From the NCBI GenBank assembly GCA_036562565.1, contig DATCJY010000060.1, positions 1 to 62,199 on the forward strand: DNA of 62,199 bases, written 5' to 3'. The notes under the pieces were generated by a model that worked only from the letters and a program-made list of their open reading frames with translations, was not told the origin of the DNA and made no database searches. Origin of the DNA: DATCJY01 sp036562565 (GTDB lineage Bacteria > Bacteroidota > Bacteroidia > Flavobacteriales_D > Sanyastnellaceae). This document shows positions 40,698 to 50,134 of the stretch, piece by piece (position 1 is the stretch's first letter; every line of letters begins with the position of its first letter). Both the position numbers and the translations under genes were made by a program.

Positions 40698-40722
40698 GTA
40701 CCCCCTTCCCTACTTACCTTCG
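40689..40722 (+). promoter_or_regulatory. Promoter of valS
   Basis: TTG (40689-40691), 23 bases, TACCTTCG (40715-40722): one mismatch from TAnnTTTG, 22 bases before the ATG. Spacing is at the long limit. Confidence 0.45.
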
Positions 40723-40744
40723 CGCACTGTTTCCAAATAGAAAA

Positions 40745-43369
40745 ATGTCAGAGATACCAAGTAAATACGACCCCGCATCCACTGAAGACAAGTGGTATGC
40801 CTATTGGATGGAGCACAAGCTCTTCAAAAGCGTTCCCGATGACCGTGAGCCATATACCATAGTGATTCCCCCGCCTAACGTAACGGGCGTGCTTCACATG
40901 GGGCACATGCTCAACAACACCATTCAGGACTTGCTCGTGCGCAGGGCACGCATGCAAGGAAAGAACGCCCTTTGGGTCCCCGGTACTGACCACGCCTCCA
41001 TTGCCACCGAAGCTAAAGTGGTGCAAAAGCTCCGCAAAGAGGGCATCAAAAAAAGCGATCTCACCCGTGAGCAGTTCCTTGAGCACGCTTGGGAATGGAC
41101 ACACAAACACGGAGGCATCATCTTGGAACAACTCAAGAAGTTGGGTGCTAGCTGCGATTGGGATCGCACTCGCTTCACGATGGATGAGAAATACTACGAC
41201 AGCGTAATCGACACATTCATCGACCTTTATAAAAAAGGAAAAATCTATCGCGGTGAGCGCATGATCAACTGGGATCCTGCTGCCCTCACTGCGCTGAGCG
41301 ATGAAGAAGTAATCTATCGAGAAGTGGCCTCCAAACTCTATCACGTGCGCTACAAGATTGTAGGCACCGAGGAGTATTTAGTCATTGCCACCACCCGTCC
41401 TGAAACAATCTTGGGCGATACGGCCGTTTGCGTTAACCCGAAAGACGAACGCTACAAGCATTTGCACGGCAAGCAAGTAATCGTACCGCTTGTAAACCGC
41501 CAAGTGCCCATCATCGCTGATGAGTATGTAGAAATGGATTTCGGTACAGGTTGTTTAAAAGTGACTCCTGCACATGACATGAACGACTACATGCTCGGTG
41601 AGAAGCACAACCTTGAAGTCATCAACATGATGAACGACAACGGTACCATCAGCGAAGCCGGTCAGCTTTATGTAGATATGGATCGCTTTGAAGTGCGCAA
41701 GCAGATTGCCGAAGACTTGCAAGCCGCTGGACTTTTGGAAAAAGTGGAAGACTACGTGAACAAAGTTGGTTTCTCCGAAAGAAGTGATGCTGTTGTTGAA
41801 CCACGTCTGTCCATGCAATGGTGGGTGAGCATGAAAGAGCTCAGCAAACCGGCATTGGAAAACGTAATGAACGACAACATCCGCTTCTTCCCTCCAAAGT
41901 TCAAGAACAGCTATCGCAATTGGATGGAAAACGTGAAGGATTGGTGTATCTCTCGCCAATTGTGGTGGGGACATCGCATTCCTGCATGGTTTGCTCCTGA
42001 TGGAAGTTATGAAGTAGCAAAGACCAAAGAAGATGCTCTTGCGCAATTTGCAGCCAAAGGCAAACAGCTCAGTGCAGATGAAATCAAACAAGATCCCGAT
42101 GTATTGGATACTTGGTTTTCTTCTTGGTTGTGGCCCATCAGCGTATTCGATGGATTCTATACCAAAGACGAAATCGATTATTACTACCCGACCAATGACC
42201 TGGTGACTGCTCCGGAGATTATGTTCTTCTGGGTGGCTCGGATGATCATTGCGGGTTATGAATACCGCGGTGAACTTCCTTTCCGCAATGTTTACTATAC
42301 CGGTATCGTGCGTGACAAGCAAGGCAGAAAGATGTCCAAATCGCTTGGTAATTCGCCTGACCCAATTGAACTGATGAAGAACTATGGGGCAGATGGTGTA
42401 CGCGTGGGTATGTTGCTCTCCTCACCTGCGGGCAACGATTTGTTGTTTGACGAAAGCCTATGCGAACAAGGAAGAAACTTTGCCAATAAGATTTGGAACG
42501 CCTTCCGCCTTGTGAAGAGCTGGGAAGAAAAAGTGGATGATAAACTCCAACAGCCTGCATCGGCCAATGTGGCTGTGGAATGGATGCAAAGTCGTTTCAA
42601 CACCGTGCTTGCACAACTCAACGATAATTATGACAAGTTCCGCATCAATGAAGCGTTGATGGACACCTACAAGCTCGTGTGGGATGATTTCTGCTCTTGG
42701 TACCTCGAGATGGTGAAGCCTGCCTATGGCAGCAACATGGATGCTAAGACCTATCAAGCTTCAGTAGAAATACTGGAAAACATTTTGAAGGTGCTTCATC
42801 CATTCATGCCATTCCTCACCGAAGAAATCTGGCATTACATCCGTGAGCGCGAACCGGGCAAAGGTTCTATTTGTGTGGCAAGCTGGCCTCAAGTAACCAA
42901 GAGCAATGAAGCCTTGGAAAATGAGTTCAACAACTTCACAGAAGTAGTCATAGGCATACGCAACATTCGCAAGAACAACAACATCCCGAACAAGGAGAAG
43001 TTGGAACTAAAAGTGAAAAAGAATGCCGAATACAGCGCTGCATTTGATGCCGCACTCATGCATTTGTGCAACATCACCGGCATCGAGTTTGTGAATGATA
43101 AAGTGAACAATGCCTTCTCGTTTGCTGTGAAAGGAAATGAATATTTCGTTCCGTTCACAGGTGAAGTGGATATCGAAGCCGAAAAGAAAAAAATCAACGA
43201 TGAGCTCGAATACACACGCGGATTCTTGAAATCTGTTGAAGCCAAGCTCAACAATGAGAAGTTCACCAGTAAAGCTCCCGCTGCCGTCCTAGAAGGCGAG
43301 CGCAAAAAACAAAGCGATGCCTTGAGTAAAATCAAGTTGCTGGAGGAGAAGCTGGCGAGTTTAAGTTGA
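40745..43369 (+). CDS. valS: Valyl-tRNA synthetase
   Basis: The 874-residue class I synthetase charges tRNA-Val. The HIGH-type box PPNVTGVLHMGHML is near residue 38, the CP1 editing domain lies at about 185-340 (TTRPETILGDTAV), and the KMSKS box GRKMSKSLGN is near 525. The anticodon-binding domain and a C-terminal tRNA-contact coiled coil (about 808-874) follow. Length is normal for the family. Single gene, followed by a terminator. Start codon ATG 40745. Confidence 0.97.
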   Translation: MSEIPSKYDPASTEDKWYAYWMEHKLFKSVPDDREPYTIVIPPPNVTGVLHMGHMLNNTIQDLLVRRARMQGKNALWVPGTDHASIATEAKVVQKLRKEGIKKSDLTREQFLEHAWEWTHKHGGIILEQLKKLGASCDWDRTRFTMDEKYYDSVIDTFIDLYKKGKIYRGERMINWDPAALTALSDEEVIYREVASKLYHVRYKIVGTEEYLVIATTRPETILGDTAVCVNPKDERYKHLHGKQVIVPLVNRQVPIIADEYVEMDFGTGCLKVTPAHDMNDYMLGEKHNLEVINMMNDNGTISEAGQLYVDMDRFEVRKQIAEDLQAAGLLEKVEDYVNKVGFSERSDAVVEPRLSMQWWVSMKELSKPALENVMNDNIRFFPPKFKNSYRNWMENVKDWCISRQLWWGHRIPAWFAPDGSYEVAKTKEDALAQFAAKGKQLSADEIKQDPDVLDTWFSSWLWPISVFDGFYTKDEIDYYYPTNDLVTAPEIMFFWVARMIIAGYEYRGELPFRNVYYTGIVRDKQGRKMSKSLGNSPDPIELMKNYGADGVRVGMLLSSPAGNDLLFDESLCEQGRNFANKIWNAFRLVKSWEEKVDDKLQQPASANVAVEWMQSRFNTVLAQLNDNYDKFRINEALMDTYKLVWDDFCSWYLEMVKPAYGSNMDAKTYQASVEILENILKVLHPFMPFLTEEIWHYIREREPGKGSICVASWPQVTKSNEALENEFNNFTEVVIGIRNIRKNNNIPNKEKLELKVKKNAEYSAAFDAALMHLCNITGIEFVNDKVNNAFSFAVKGNEYFVPFTGEVDIEAEKKKINDELEYTRGFLKSVEAKLNNEKFTSKAPAAVLEGERKKQSDALSKIKLLEEKLASLS

Positions 43370-43430
43370 GCAGGTATATAGCCCCAAAGTATTATAGGAC
43401 TTAATATTTAATAAAGCCGCAATAGACAAT

Positions 43431-43468
43431 AAAGAAGCCTCTTCATTAAGAAGGGGCTTCTTTGTTCT
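43431..43468 (+). terminator. Rho-independent terminator of valS
   Basis: AAAGAAGCC (43431-43439) and GGCTTCTTT (43455-43463) form a 9-bp stem, extended inside by TCTT/AAGA-type pairs, and TTTGTTCT follows. It lies 61 bases after the valS stop. Confidence 0.8.
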
Positions 43469-43516
43469 AGTGGTAACCGCACCGCAGAGCAATACATTCC
43501 ACGTTGTCGCCACATC

Positions 43517-43537
43517 ATGCCGAACTCGTTTCAGCAT
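43517..43537. repeat. REP-like hairpin in the valS-tpx gap
   Basis: ATGC, mismatch, GAA, then loop CTCGT, then TTC, mismatch, GCAT form an imperfect hairpin. I recall similar sequences (GCTGAACTCGTTTCAGC) recurring between genes in Bacteroidota and Chlorobiota. Only one copy is seen in this window. The rest of the 236-bp gap up to tpx (43469-43705) shows no gene. Confidence 0.35.
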
Positions 43538-43705
43538 CCCAGTTAGCAGAGTAGCTTCACGAAGAGAGGGAACTTGAAACAATACTGAATTACCTATAGC
43601 AAGCTCCGCGTGACAGCGAAAACCGTTTCGCTAATTCTAGATAGCTACTCGATGAGTTCTTTCAATAAACCATATCTTTCACAACAGAATCAAAAAAGAA
43701 ATCAT

Positions 43706-44206
43706 ATGGCAACAATAACACTAGGCGGTAACGCCATCCACACAATTGGAGAACTTCCCAAGGTAGGCTCACAAGCACCTGACTTTCGTTTGACCAATGA
43801 AGACCTTGGTGATATCACATTGGCTGACCTCAAAGGCAAACGCACAGTATTGAATATTTTCCCGAGCATCGACACAGGAGTATGTGCAGCAAGTGCGCGC
43901 GAATTCAACAAACGTGCCTCCGAACTGAGCAACACACAAATCATCTGTGTATCTAAAGATCTTCCGTTTGCCTTCAAGCGTTTCTGTGCAGCAGAAGGAT
44001 TGAACAACGTGCATGCAGGTTCAGAGTTCAAAGACGATTCATTCTCCAAAGCTTATGGTGTAACCATCACCGATGGCAAGCTAGCAGGACTAATGAGCCG
44101 AGCAGTTGTCGTGTTGGATGAAAACACCAACGTCATCTATACCGAACAAGTTCCGGAGATTGGCCAAGAGCCGAATTATGATGCGGCACTAGCGGTATTG
44201 AAGTAA
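43706..44206 (+). CDS. tpx: Thiol peroxidase
   Basis: The 166-residue Tpx-type peroxiredoxin reduces hydroperoxides. The peroxidatic Cys is in FPSIDTGVCAAS (Cys60) and the resolving Cys in FKRFCAAEG (Cys94), the atypical 2-Cys pattern of the family. Start at ATG 43706, giving MATITLGGNAIHTIGELP, fits length in the family (about 165); the 32-residue longer frame has no homology-like features. Cytoplasmic. It is a single gene, with a shared bidirectional terminator facing dnaG. Confidence 0.95.
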   Translation: MATITLGGNAIHTIGELPKVGSQAPDFRLTNEDLGDITLADLKGKRTVLNIFPSIDTGVCAASAREFNKRASELSNTQIICVSKDLPFAFKRFCAAEGLNNVHAGSEFKDDSFSKAYGVTITDGKLAGLMSRAVVVLDENTNVIYTEQVPEIGQEPNYDAALAVLK

Positions 44207-44238
44207 GAAGATATTTTCTTCCTCTCCACAGAAACAAG

Positions 44239-44265
44239 AAAGCCTCGTACAGAATACGAGGCTTT
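44239..44265. terminator. Terminator between tpx and dnaG
   Basis: AAAGCCTCGTA (44239-44249) and TACGAGGCTTT (44255-44265) form an 11-bp perfect stem with loop CAGAA. T or A-rich flanks are short on both sides. It lies between convergent genes and may serve both. Confidence 0.75.
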
Positions 44266-44287
44266 CTATTGAGGTATATTTTATTCA

Positions 44288-46249
44288 CTACAATATCACC
44301 GTCCCAAAGTATTTGGCGATGTCAGCCTTCACGCGGTCGATAGCGGCTTTCTCCGCAAGCAATGAATCAACCCGTTCTTCATCACCCGCTTCATGCGCTT
44401 CTGCTATTTCTTTGGTGAGTTGCAATGACATCTTCTGCACTTTGCGGGCTTTGAGCCAGAAGACACAATCCTTCGTTGCTTTTTTCAAGAGCTCATCTTC
44501 AGACTCAGGATAGATTTGGTGGCGCACCCAATTCTCACTCAAGGCGTATTTGGGTACAAGCAACGATGAAGTCTCAGATGATACTGTCGAATCAGGACTA
44601 TTGGTAAACACAGAGGTGTCCGGCAATTCCTCACGATAGATGAACTCGATGTACTCGCGCAAGATGCGGTTATACACTTCATGTTCAAACTCTATTTCGT
44701 CTTCTTGAATATTGGTGATCAGGTATTCGGCAACAGTCACATGATGGGTTTCTTCATGACCGTCTTCATTCAATACCGTAATAGGAATCATGCGCTCACC
44801 GTAGGTAAGCAGCAAACGAATAAAGTCTCGCTCTTGATAATAGAGCGATTGTTCCAAAGTCTCCGCTCTCTCGGGTTGCCCGTCATGAAAGGTTTCATCT
44901 AGCAGTGGTAGCTCATCAGGAATATCCTGCTTCTTGTCTTTCTTAAGTTGTGCAAGAATCGCTTTGTTCAATTCTGTGAGCAACACCTGCTCTTGCATAT
45001 TGAGCAAGCGGCTGCATTGTTGCACGTACACCGTACGCGTTATGCCATCCGGTATGAGGGCAATGCTCTCCACTATGCTGCGAATAAGTGCAGCACGTTT
45101 CACAGGATCATTGCCAACATCCTCAAGAAGCAAAGACGTTTTGAAGGTGATAAAATCCTTCGCGTTGTTCGCTATGAATTCCTGTATCTCGGTGGTGCTG
45201 TGCTTGCGCGAGAAACTATCGGGGTCATCACCATCCGGGAAGAGCAGAACGCGCACGTTCATGCCCTCCTTCAAGATCATATCGATACCGCGGAACGAAG
45301 CTTTGATACCTGCACTATCTCCATCAAAAAGAATCGTGATGTTGGTCGTGTATCGCTTGATCATGCGGATCTGCCCATCGGTGAGGCTCGTACCGCTAGA
45401 TGACACCACATTCTCCACCCCCGCTTGGTGCATACTGATGACATCGGTATAACCTTCCACCAGGTAGCACATGTCATGCTTTACAATCGCATTCTTAGCG
45501 AAGTTCAATCCATAAAGCACATTGCTCTTTACATACAATTCACTCTCGGGCGAATTGAAATACTTCGCAACCTCCTTCTCGGCTTTGAGTGTGCGCCCAC
45601 CAAATGCAATGACCTTGCCGCTGATGTTGTGAATCGGGAACATCACACGACCGCGGAAGAAATCATAAGGCACTCCATCGCGCTCGCGAGTGAGACCGGC
45701 TTTGATGAGGTATTCGAGTTTGTATTGATTCTCGAGTGCAGCTTTGGTCATCGCGTCCCATTTATCCGGACAATAACCAAGTTGGAATTTTTCTATGATA
45801 TCATCACGGAATCCACGCTCTTTGAAGTAGGACAAACCAATCGCACGACCTTCATCGGTAGTGTGCAATTGGTCGCGGAAATACTTGGCAGCAAATTCTG
45901 TAACGATACTGAGTTGTTCACGCTCACTTTTCTCTTGTTGTTGCTCCTCGGTTTGCTGCTCTTCCTCTATCGGAATGTTGTACTTGGCAGCGAGCCAGCG
46001 CAACGCCTCCGGATAAGTGAGCTTCTCGTGCTGCATGAGGAAATCCACCACATTGCCGCCTTTGCCGGAGGAGAAATCTTTATAGATGTTCTTAGAAGGA
46101 ACAACGAAAAACGAAGGTGTCCGCTCGTTGGAGAACGGTGAAAGTCCCTTGTAGGCACTACCACTTTTTTTGAGATGCACAAACTCGCCAATCACCTCTT
46201 CGATGACGGCTGTCTGATAAATCTTTTCTATGGTTTCGCGACTAATCAC
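44288..46249 (-). CDS. dnaG: DNA primase with degenerate zinc domain
   Basis: The 653-residue DnaG makes RNA primers at the replication fork. The N-terminal region aligns with the zinc-ribbon domain but all four usual ligands are replaced: GLSPFSNERTPSF where CPFHNEKTPSF is usual, and DFSSGKGG where CFGCGKGG is usual. The Toprim core is intact: YLVEGYTDV with the catalytic Glu, and LFDGDSAG. The C-terminal domain (about 480-653) would bind the replicative helicase. I chose GTG at 46249 because the frame's earlier TTG (46279) overlaps the -7 box of its own promoter. Other Bacteroidota may share the missing ligands. Confidence 0.9.
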   Translation of the reverse strand: MISRETIEKIYQTAVIEEVIGEFVHLKKSGSAYKGLSPFSNERTPSFFVVPSKNIYKDFSSGKGGNVVDFLMQHEKLTYPEALRWLAAKYNIPIEEEQQTEEQQQEKSEREQLSIVTEFAAKYFRDQLHTTDEGRAIGLSYFKERGFRDDIIEKFQLGYCPDKWDAMTKAALENQYKLEYLIKAGLTRERDGVPYDFFRGRVMFPIHNISGKVIAFGGRTLKAEKEVAKYFNSPESELYVKSNVLYGLNFAKNAIVKHDMCYLVEGYTDVISMHQAGVENVVSSSGTSLTDGQIRMIKRYTTNITILFDGDSAGIKASFRGIDMILKEGMNVRVLLFPDGDDPDSFSRKHSTTEIQEFIANNAKDFITFKTSLLLEDVGNDPVKRAALIRSIVESIALIPDGITRTVYVQQCSRLLNMQEQVLLTELNKAILAQLKKDKKQDIPDELPLLDETFHDGQPERAETLEQSLYYQERDFIRLLLTYGERMIPITVLNEDGHEETHHVTVAEYLITNIQEDEIEFEHEVYNRILREYIEFIYREELPDTSVFTNSPDSTVSSETSSLLVPKYALSENWVRHQIYPESEDELLKKATKDCVFWLKARKVQKMSLQLTKEIAEAHEAGDEERVDSLLAEKAAIDRVKADIAKYFGTVIL

Positions 46250-46276
46250 GGGTGTGTACTCCGAAAATGGGAGCGT

Positions 46277-46284
46277 CAAATTTA
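46277..46284 (-). promoter_or_regulatory. -7 box of dnaG
   Basis: Minus-strand TAAATTTG (46284-46277) matches TAnnTTTG; transcription would begin near 46270, leaving about 20 bases to the GTG start. The TTG at 46279 therefore cannot be the start codon. No TTG at -33. Confidence 0.55.
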
Positions 46285-46321
46285 GTTCGTAGAGAGCCTC
46301 TAAAATTCGTTATTTGCAGCG

Positions 46322-47971
46322 ATGTCCAAAGGCAAATTGATAGGATTATTGGCCGGTGCGCTGTTGCTCAATGGGATACAAGCAGCCTGCACACAACTCA
46401 CGGGAGATGAAGCGCTATATTGGATGCATGCCCGCCACCTCGACTGGGGATTTCGTGACCACCCTCCTATGACGGGGCTGTGGGCAGGACTGGGATACCA
46501 TCTCCTTGCAACAGAACTGGGTGTGCGCCTGATGACAATACTGTCACACCTTCTCACCTTGTGGTTGCTGTTCAGGCTGGCGCGCCCTGTGAAGCTGCTG
46601 CATTACGCATTGCTCATTGCATCTGTGCCCGTCATGCATTTGTATGGTTTTACTGCTACCCCGGATTCTCCGCTGTTGCTGGCTACGGCCTTGTACCTCA
46701 CCACTTGGCAAAGATTCATCCGTGATTCATCGTGGCTCCATACTTTGCTCCTCGGCATGTGCATGGCCTTTCTGGTTTGGAGCAAATACCACGGCCTTCT
46801 CATCATTCTTTTTGCACTACTGCCCATAAAAAGATTGTGGCTGCACAAACAATTCTGGTCGGCAGCATGTATCGGCATCCTGTTGTATTTACCCCACTTG
46901 CTTTGGCAATACCAACATGATTTCCCAACCTTCAAATATCACCTTGCAGGTCGCAATGATGATGCTTGGGAATGGAAGCACATCGGTGGTTATATAGGTG
47001 GGCAGTTGTTGGTCTTCAATCCGGTAGTACTAGGCATGGCAATCTATATTTTAGTAAAAAGAACTCCACGCGATGCTTTTGAACGCAGCATCCAATGGTT
47101 GCTAAGCGGAGTGCTCTTGCTGTTTTTGTTCAACAGTTTTAGAGGACGTGTGGAGCCCCACTGGACAACACCTGTCACGCTCTGCGCCATCATCCTCATC
47201 CTTCGCGAATGGCAAAGCAAGTCTCCCGGCAAACCGGTATTGTATAGTCTTGCAGGTATCACCACCATGTTGATGGTGGTGCGCATAGGGCTCGTAACGG
47301 ATATTTTTCCTCCATTAAAAAAAGAATATCACACGGGCAAACAGTCCGTTACCGCCCTGCACAAAATAGCCAAAGACAAACCCGTTTGTTTCATGAACTC
47401 CTACCAAATGCCTTCCCTGTACATGTTTTACACTGGTGGCATTGCGCACTCCATCAACAACATTGAAGGTGGAAAAAACCAATACGACCTTTGGAACTAC
47501 AATGAATACATCAACGAAAAACCTTTTCTTTTTGTAGCCTCCTATGATGCGCCCCACTTTGAAGATGTGGAGCAAGACGGCATTCATTTCAAGATAAAAG
47601 CCTATGATGATCTGCCTGTGCTCCATCAGCTGGAAGTATTGACGGATGATGCTTGCCTAAATACCTATCCCGGAGAATACATAACACTGCAATCGACCAT
47701 TACCAATCACAACCATTATCCCGTTCATTTGGAAAACGAAAAACATCCCATTGGCTGGCTATTGTTGTTCAATTACAAAAAGCCGAATCAAGCAGATGTA
47801 GAGGTAGAAATTAAAGGCCTCCCTAAAACTTTACAACCCGCAGAATCTGCGCGCATCACCATGTCATTCATTGCACCTGATAGAACCGGCAAGAACATCG
47901 CACGCTTGGCAGCACGAGTGGATGAGCTACCCCATGTTTATCTGTCAAATGGAATCGTTGTCAGATATTAG
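46322..47971 (+). CDS. GT39-type glycosyltransferase (PMT_2 family)
   Basis: The 549-residue integral membrane protein resembles the ArnT/PMT-like family that moves sugars from polyprenyl phosphate carriers onto outer acceptors. Motif TGDEALYWMHARHLDWGFRDHPPM near residue 27-52 holds the acidic pair and the PPM sequence of the family. About eight to nine helices follow (up to about 325), then a periplasmic domain (about 330-549) with beta-rich sequence. The acceptor is unknown; lipid A or glycoprotein modification are options. Starts at ATG 46322, 72 bases from the divergent dnaG. Confidence 0.85.
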   Translation: MSKGKLIGLLAGALLLNGIQAACTQLTGDEALYWMHARHLDWGFRDHPPMTGLWAGLGYHLLATELGVRLMTILSHLLTLWLLFRLARPVKLLHYALLIASVPVMHLYGFTATPDSPLLLATALYLTTWQRFIRDSSWLHTLLLGMCMAFLVWSKYHGLLIILFALLPIKRLWLHKQFWSAACIGILLYLPHLLWQYQHDFPTFKYHLAGRNDDAWEWKHIGGYIGGQLLVFNPVVLGMAIYILVKRTPRDAFERSIQWLLSGVLLLFLFNSFRGRVEPHWTTPVTLCAIILILREWQSKSPGKPVLYSLAGITTMLMVVRIGLVTDIFPPLKKEYHTGKQSVTALHKIAKDKPVCFMNSYQMPSLYMFYTGGIAHSINNIEGGKNQYDLWNYNEYINEKPFLFVASYDAPHFEDVEQDGIHFKIKAYDDLPVLHQLEVLTDDACLNTYPGEYITLQSTITNHNHYPVHLENEKHPIGWLLLFNYKKPNQADVEVEIKGLPKTLQPAESARITMSFIAPDRTGKNIARLAARVDELPHVYLSNGIVVRY

Positions 47972-48090
47972 GCAATGGGCATTGGTTATAAGAAAAGTCT
48001 TCAGTGTGATTCAATACCCGGTAGTCTCATCAGAATACATTGTACACTTTACCTCTTCAAGTCTTTTCTTTGTACCAAATCAGCACTGCA

Positions 48091-48966
48091 GTGAAAATCG
48101 CTATCTACGGAAAAAATTTTGACGATGAATTCGTACCCGCTATCCAGCGTTTGGTGGATTATCTTATTGAGCACAATGCGGAACTTACCGTTTATGAGCC
48201 CTTCTTTGGGTTGCTATCGGCCAAACTGAAGATGCCCCAAGGTGTCAAGATTTATGATGATTACCGCGGCATCAATGGATGTTATGCGCTAATCAGCATT
48301 GGAGGAGATGGGACATTGCTGGATACCGTGCGCATCGTTCGCGACAGCGAGATTCCAATACTAGGTATCAACACTGGGCGTCTTGGATTTTTGTCACATG
48401 TTTCAATTGACGGCATTGAAGATGCTTTAAACGCCCTGCTCAGCGGCAACTTCAAGCGCGATCAGCGCTCCTTGATAAAGCTATCAAGTCCGCAGCGCGA
48501 TTTTGGTGATTTCCCATATGCACTTAATGAAATTACATTGCTCAATAAGGGGCGCAACACGATGATTACTGTGCATGCTGATGTGGACGGTCAATACATG
48601 ACGACCTATTGGGCCGATGGACTCATCGTGGCTACACCAACAGGTTCTACGGCTTATTCGCTCAGTTGTGGCGGACCGATTATCATGCCCGGCAGCAATA
48701 GCTTCATCTTGACTCCTATTGCTCCACACAACCTCAATGTGCGCCCGTTTGTTTTGCCTGATTCATGCGAAATCACCCTCAAGGCAGAAGGTCGCGACCC
48801 TGAATTCCTCCTCACCTTGGACAGCAAGTATTTTACCATTGACCAAGAAACGGTGGTGACGCTAACACGCGCATCATTTGACTTGCACCTTGTCGCCTTT
48901 GAAGGAAACAATTTCTTCAATACCATTCGCAACAAGATGAATTGGGGCATGGATAAACGGAATTAA
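48091..48966 (+). CDS. nadK: NAD kinase
   Basis: The 291-residue enzyme phosphorylates NAD to NADP in the cytoplasm. The GGDGTLLD motif is near residue 71, with GINTGRLGFLSHV after it and the lid region TPTGSTAYSLSCGGPIIMP near 185. I use GTG at 48091, giving VKIAIYGKNFD, the normal beginning; the longer frame back to 48040 gives no aligned sequence. It lies 119 bases after the GT39 gene and 37 bases before lptB. The three genes may be one unit. Confidence 0.92.
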   Translation: MKIAIYGKNFDDEFVPAIQRLVDYLIEHNAELTVYEPFFGLLSAKLKMPQGVKIYDDYRGINGCYALISIGGDGTLLDTVRIVRDSEIPILGINTGRLGFLSHVSIDGIEDALNALLSGNFKRDQRSLIKLSSPQRDFGDFPYALNEITLLNKGRNTMITVHADVDGQYMTTYWADGLIVATPTGSTAYSLSCGGPIIMPGSNSFILTPIAPHNLNVRPFVLPDSCEITLKAEGRDPEFLLTLDSKYFTIDQETVVTLTRASFDLHLVAFEGNNFFNTIRNKMNWGMDKRN

Positions 48967-49003
48967 ACACCTCACCGTCCTTACTTTCGCAACGCAAAAA
49001 TTC

Positions 49004-49741
49004 ATGAAGCTCAGAGCAGAAAATATTGTCCGCAGGTATGGCCAACGCACAGTTGTCCGTGGTGTTTCTTTTGAAGTGAACCAAGGCGAAATCGTTGGTT
49101 TGCTAGGGCCGAATGGTGCGGGTAAAACCACGAGTTTCTACATGGTTGTGGGTTTGGTTCGCCCCAATGAAGGACATGTTTACCTCGAAGACATAGAGCT
49201 CACCAAAGAGCCGATGTACCGCAGGGCACAGCTCGGTGTAGGCTACCTTCCGCAAGAAGCGAGCGTATTCCGCAAGCTCTCCATTGAGGACAATATCAAA
49301 GCGGTATTAGAGATGACCAAGCTCACAAAGAAAGAGCAAAGCATGAAGCTCGAATCGTTGCTCAACGACTTTGGCTTAGAACACAAACGCAAACTCATTG
49401 GAAGCCACCTCAGTGGAGGCGAGCGCAGAAGAACCGAGATTGCACGCGCCTTGGCCACTGACCCTAAGTTCATCTTATTGGACGAACCATTTGCAGGTGT
49501 GGATCCAATTGCCGTGGAGGACATACAGAAAATTGTGTGGCAACTCAAGTTGCGCAACATCGGTGTATTGATTACCGACCACAACGTGCAAGAAACATTG
49601 TCCATCGTTGACCGCGCATATCTTTTGTATGATGGCGCTATTTTGAAAGCCGGAACAGCAGAAGAACTCGCAGCCGATGAAACCGTGCGCAAAGTTTACT
49701 TGGGTCAAAACTTCCAATTGCGCAAGGTGAAAGTAGGTTAA
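49004..49741 (+). CDS. lptB: LPS export ABC transporter ATPase
   Basis: The 245-residue ATPase drives the LptFG transporter that carries LPS to the outer membrane. Motifs: Walker A GPNGAGKTT, Q-loop LPQEASVFRKLS, signature LSGGERRR, Walker B FILLDEPFAGVD, H-loop ITDHNVQE. The order and the FRKLSIEDNI segment are typical of LptB rather than other ATPases. Cytoplasmic face of the inner membrane. lptA, lptC, lptF and lptG are not in the window. The gene is followed by a broken DUF1905 gene. Confidence 0.93.
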   Translation: MKLRAENIVRRYGQRTVVRGVSFEVNQGEIVGLLGPNGAGKTTSFYMVVGLVRPNEGHVYLEDIELTKEPMYRRAQLGVGYLPQEASVFRKLSIEDNIKAVLEMTKLTKKEQSMKLESLLNDFGLEHKRKLIGSHLSGGERRRTEIARALATDPKFILLDEPFAGVDPIAVEDIQKIVWQLKLRNIGVLITDHNVQETLSIVDRAYLLYDGAILKAGTAEELAADETVRKVYLGQNFQLRKVKVG

Positions 49742-49760
49742 GCCCCTTTCATTACCTTCC

Positions 49761-50048
49761 ATGAAGATACAGTATCACTTTTCCGCAAAACCATTTCGCC
49801 ACGAATTGGGTTGGCACTTCATCTCTTTGCCTAAAGCCATTTCAGAAGAAATAAGAAATCATTTCAAATCAGAGGAAGAGGGTTGGGGCTGATTGAAAGC
49901 CACCGCTAAAAATGGGAATACAGAATGGAAGACCTCCATTTGGTATGCCGCCAAAACCGGTTGTTACCTGCTTCCTATCAAGGCAGAAGTAAGGAAAACT
50001 GAAAAGCTCAACTTGGAACAACCCATTGACGTTATCGTCTTTATTTAA
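49761..50048 (+). pseudogene. DUF1905 gene broken by one TGA
   Basis: A single frame from ATG 49761 to TAA 50048 (95 codons) reads as a full DUF1905 domain: GWHFISLPKAISEEIRNHF near residue 17 and TEWKTSIWYAAKTGCYLLPIKAEVRK after it. An in-frame TGA at 49890 interrupts it just after GWG, where the family usually continues with Arg; CGA to TGA is one change. No indel is present. Two smaller genes are possible but less likely. The family has no assigned function. Confidence 0.75.
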
Positions 50049-50134
50049 AGCCAAATAAAAAGTGTGACAATGACACTATGTTAAGTTTTAGTCAAAAACT
50101 ATTCGACTGGCATCATGTAGCTTTTACATCAAAC

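Noticed and set aside
39948..50048. General reassignment of TAG or TGA to explain the broken genes.
   Set aside because: TAG and TGA are both used as ordinary stops for intact-looking genes in the window, and the CHAP and DUF1905 genes use different stops.
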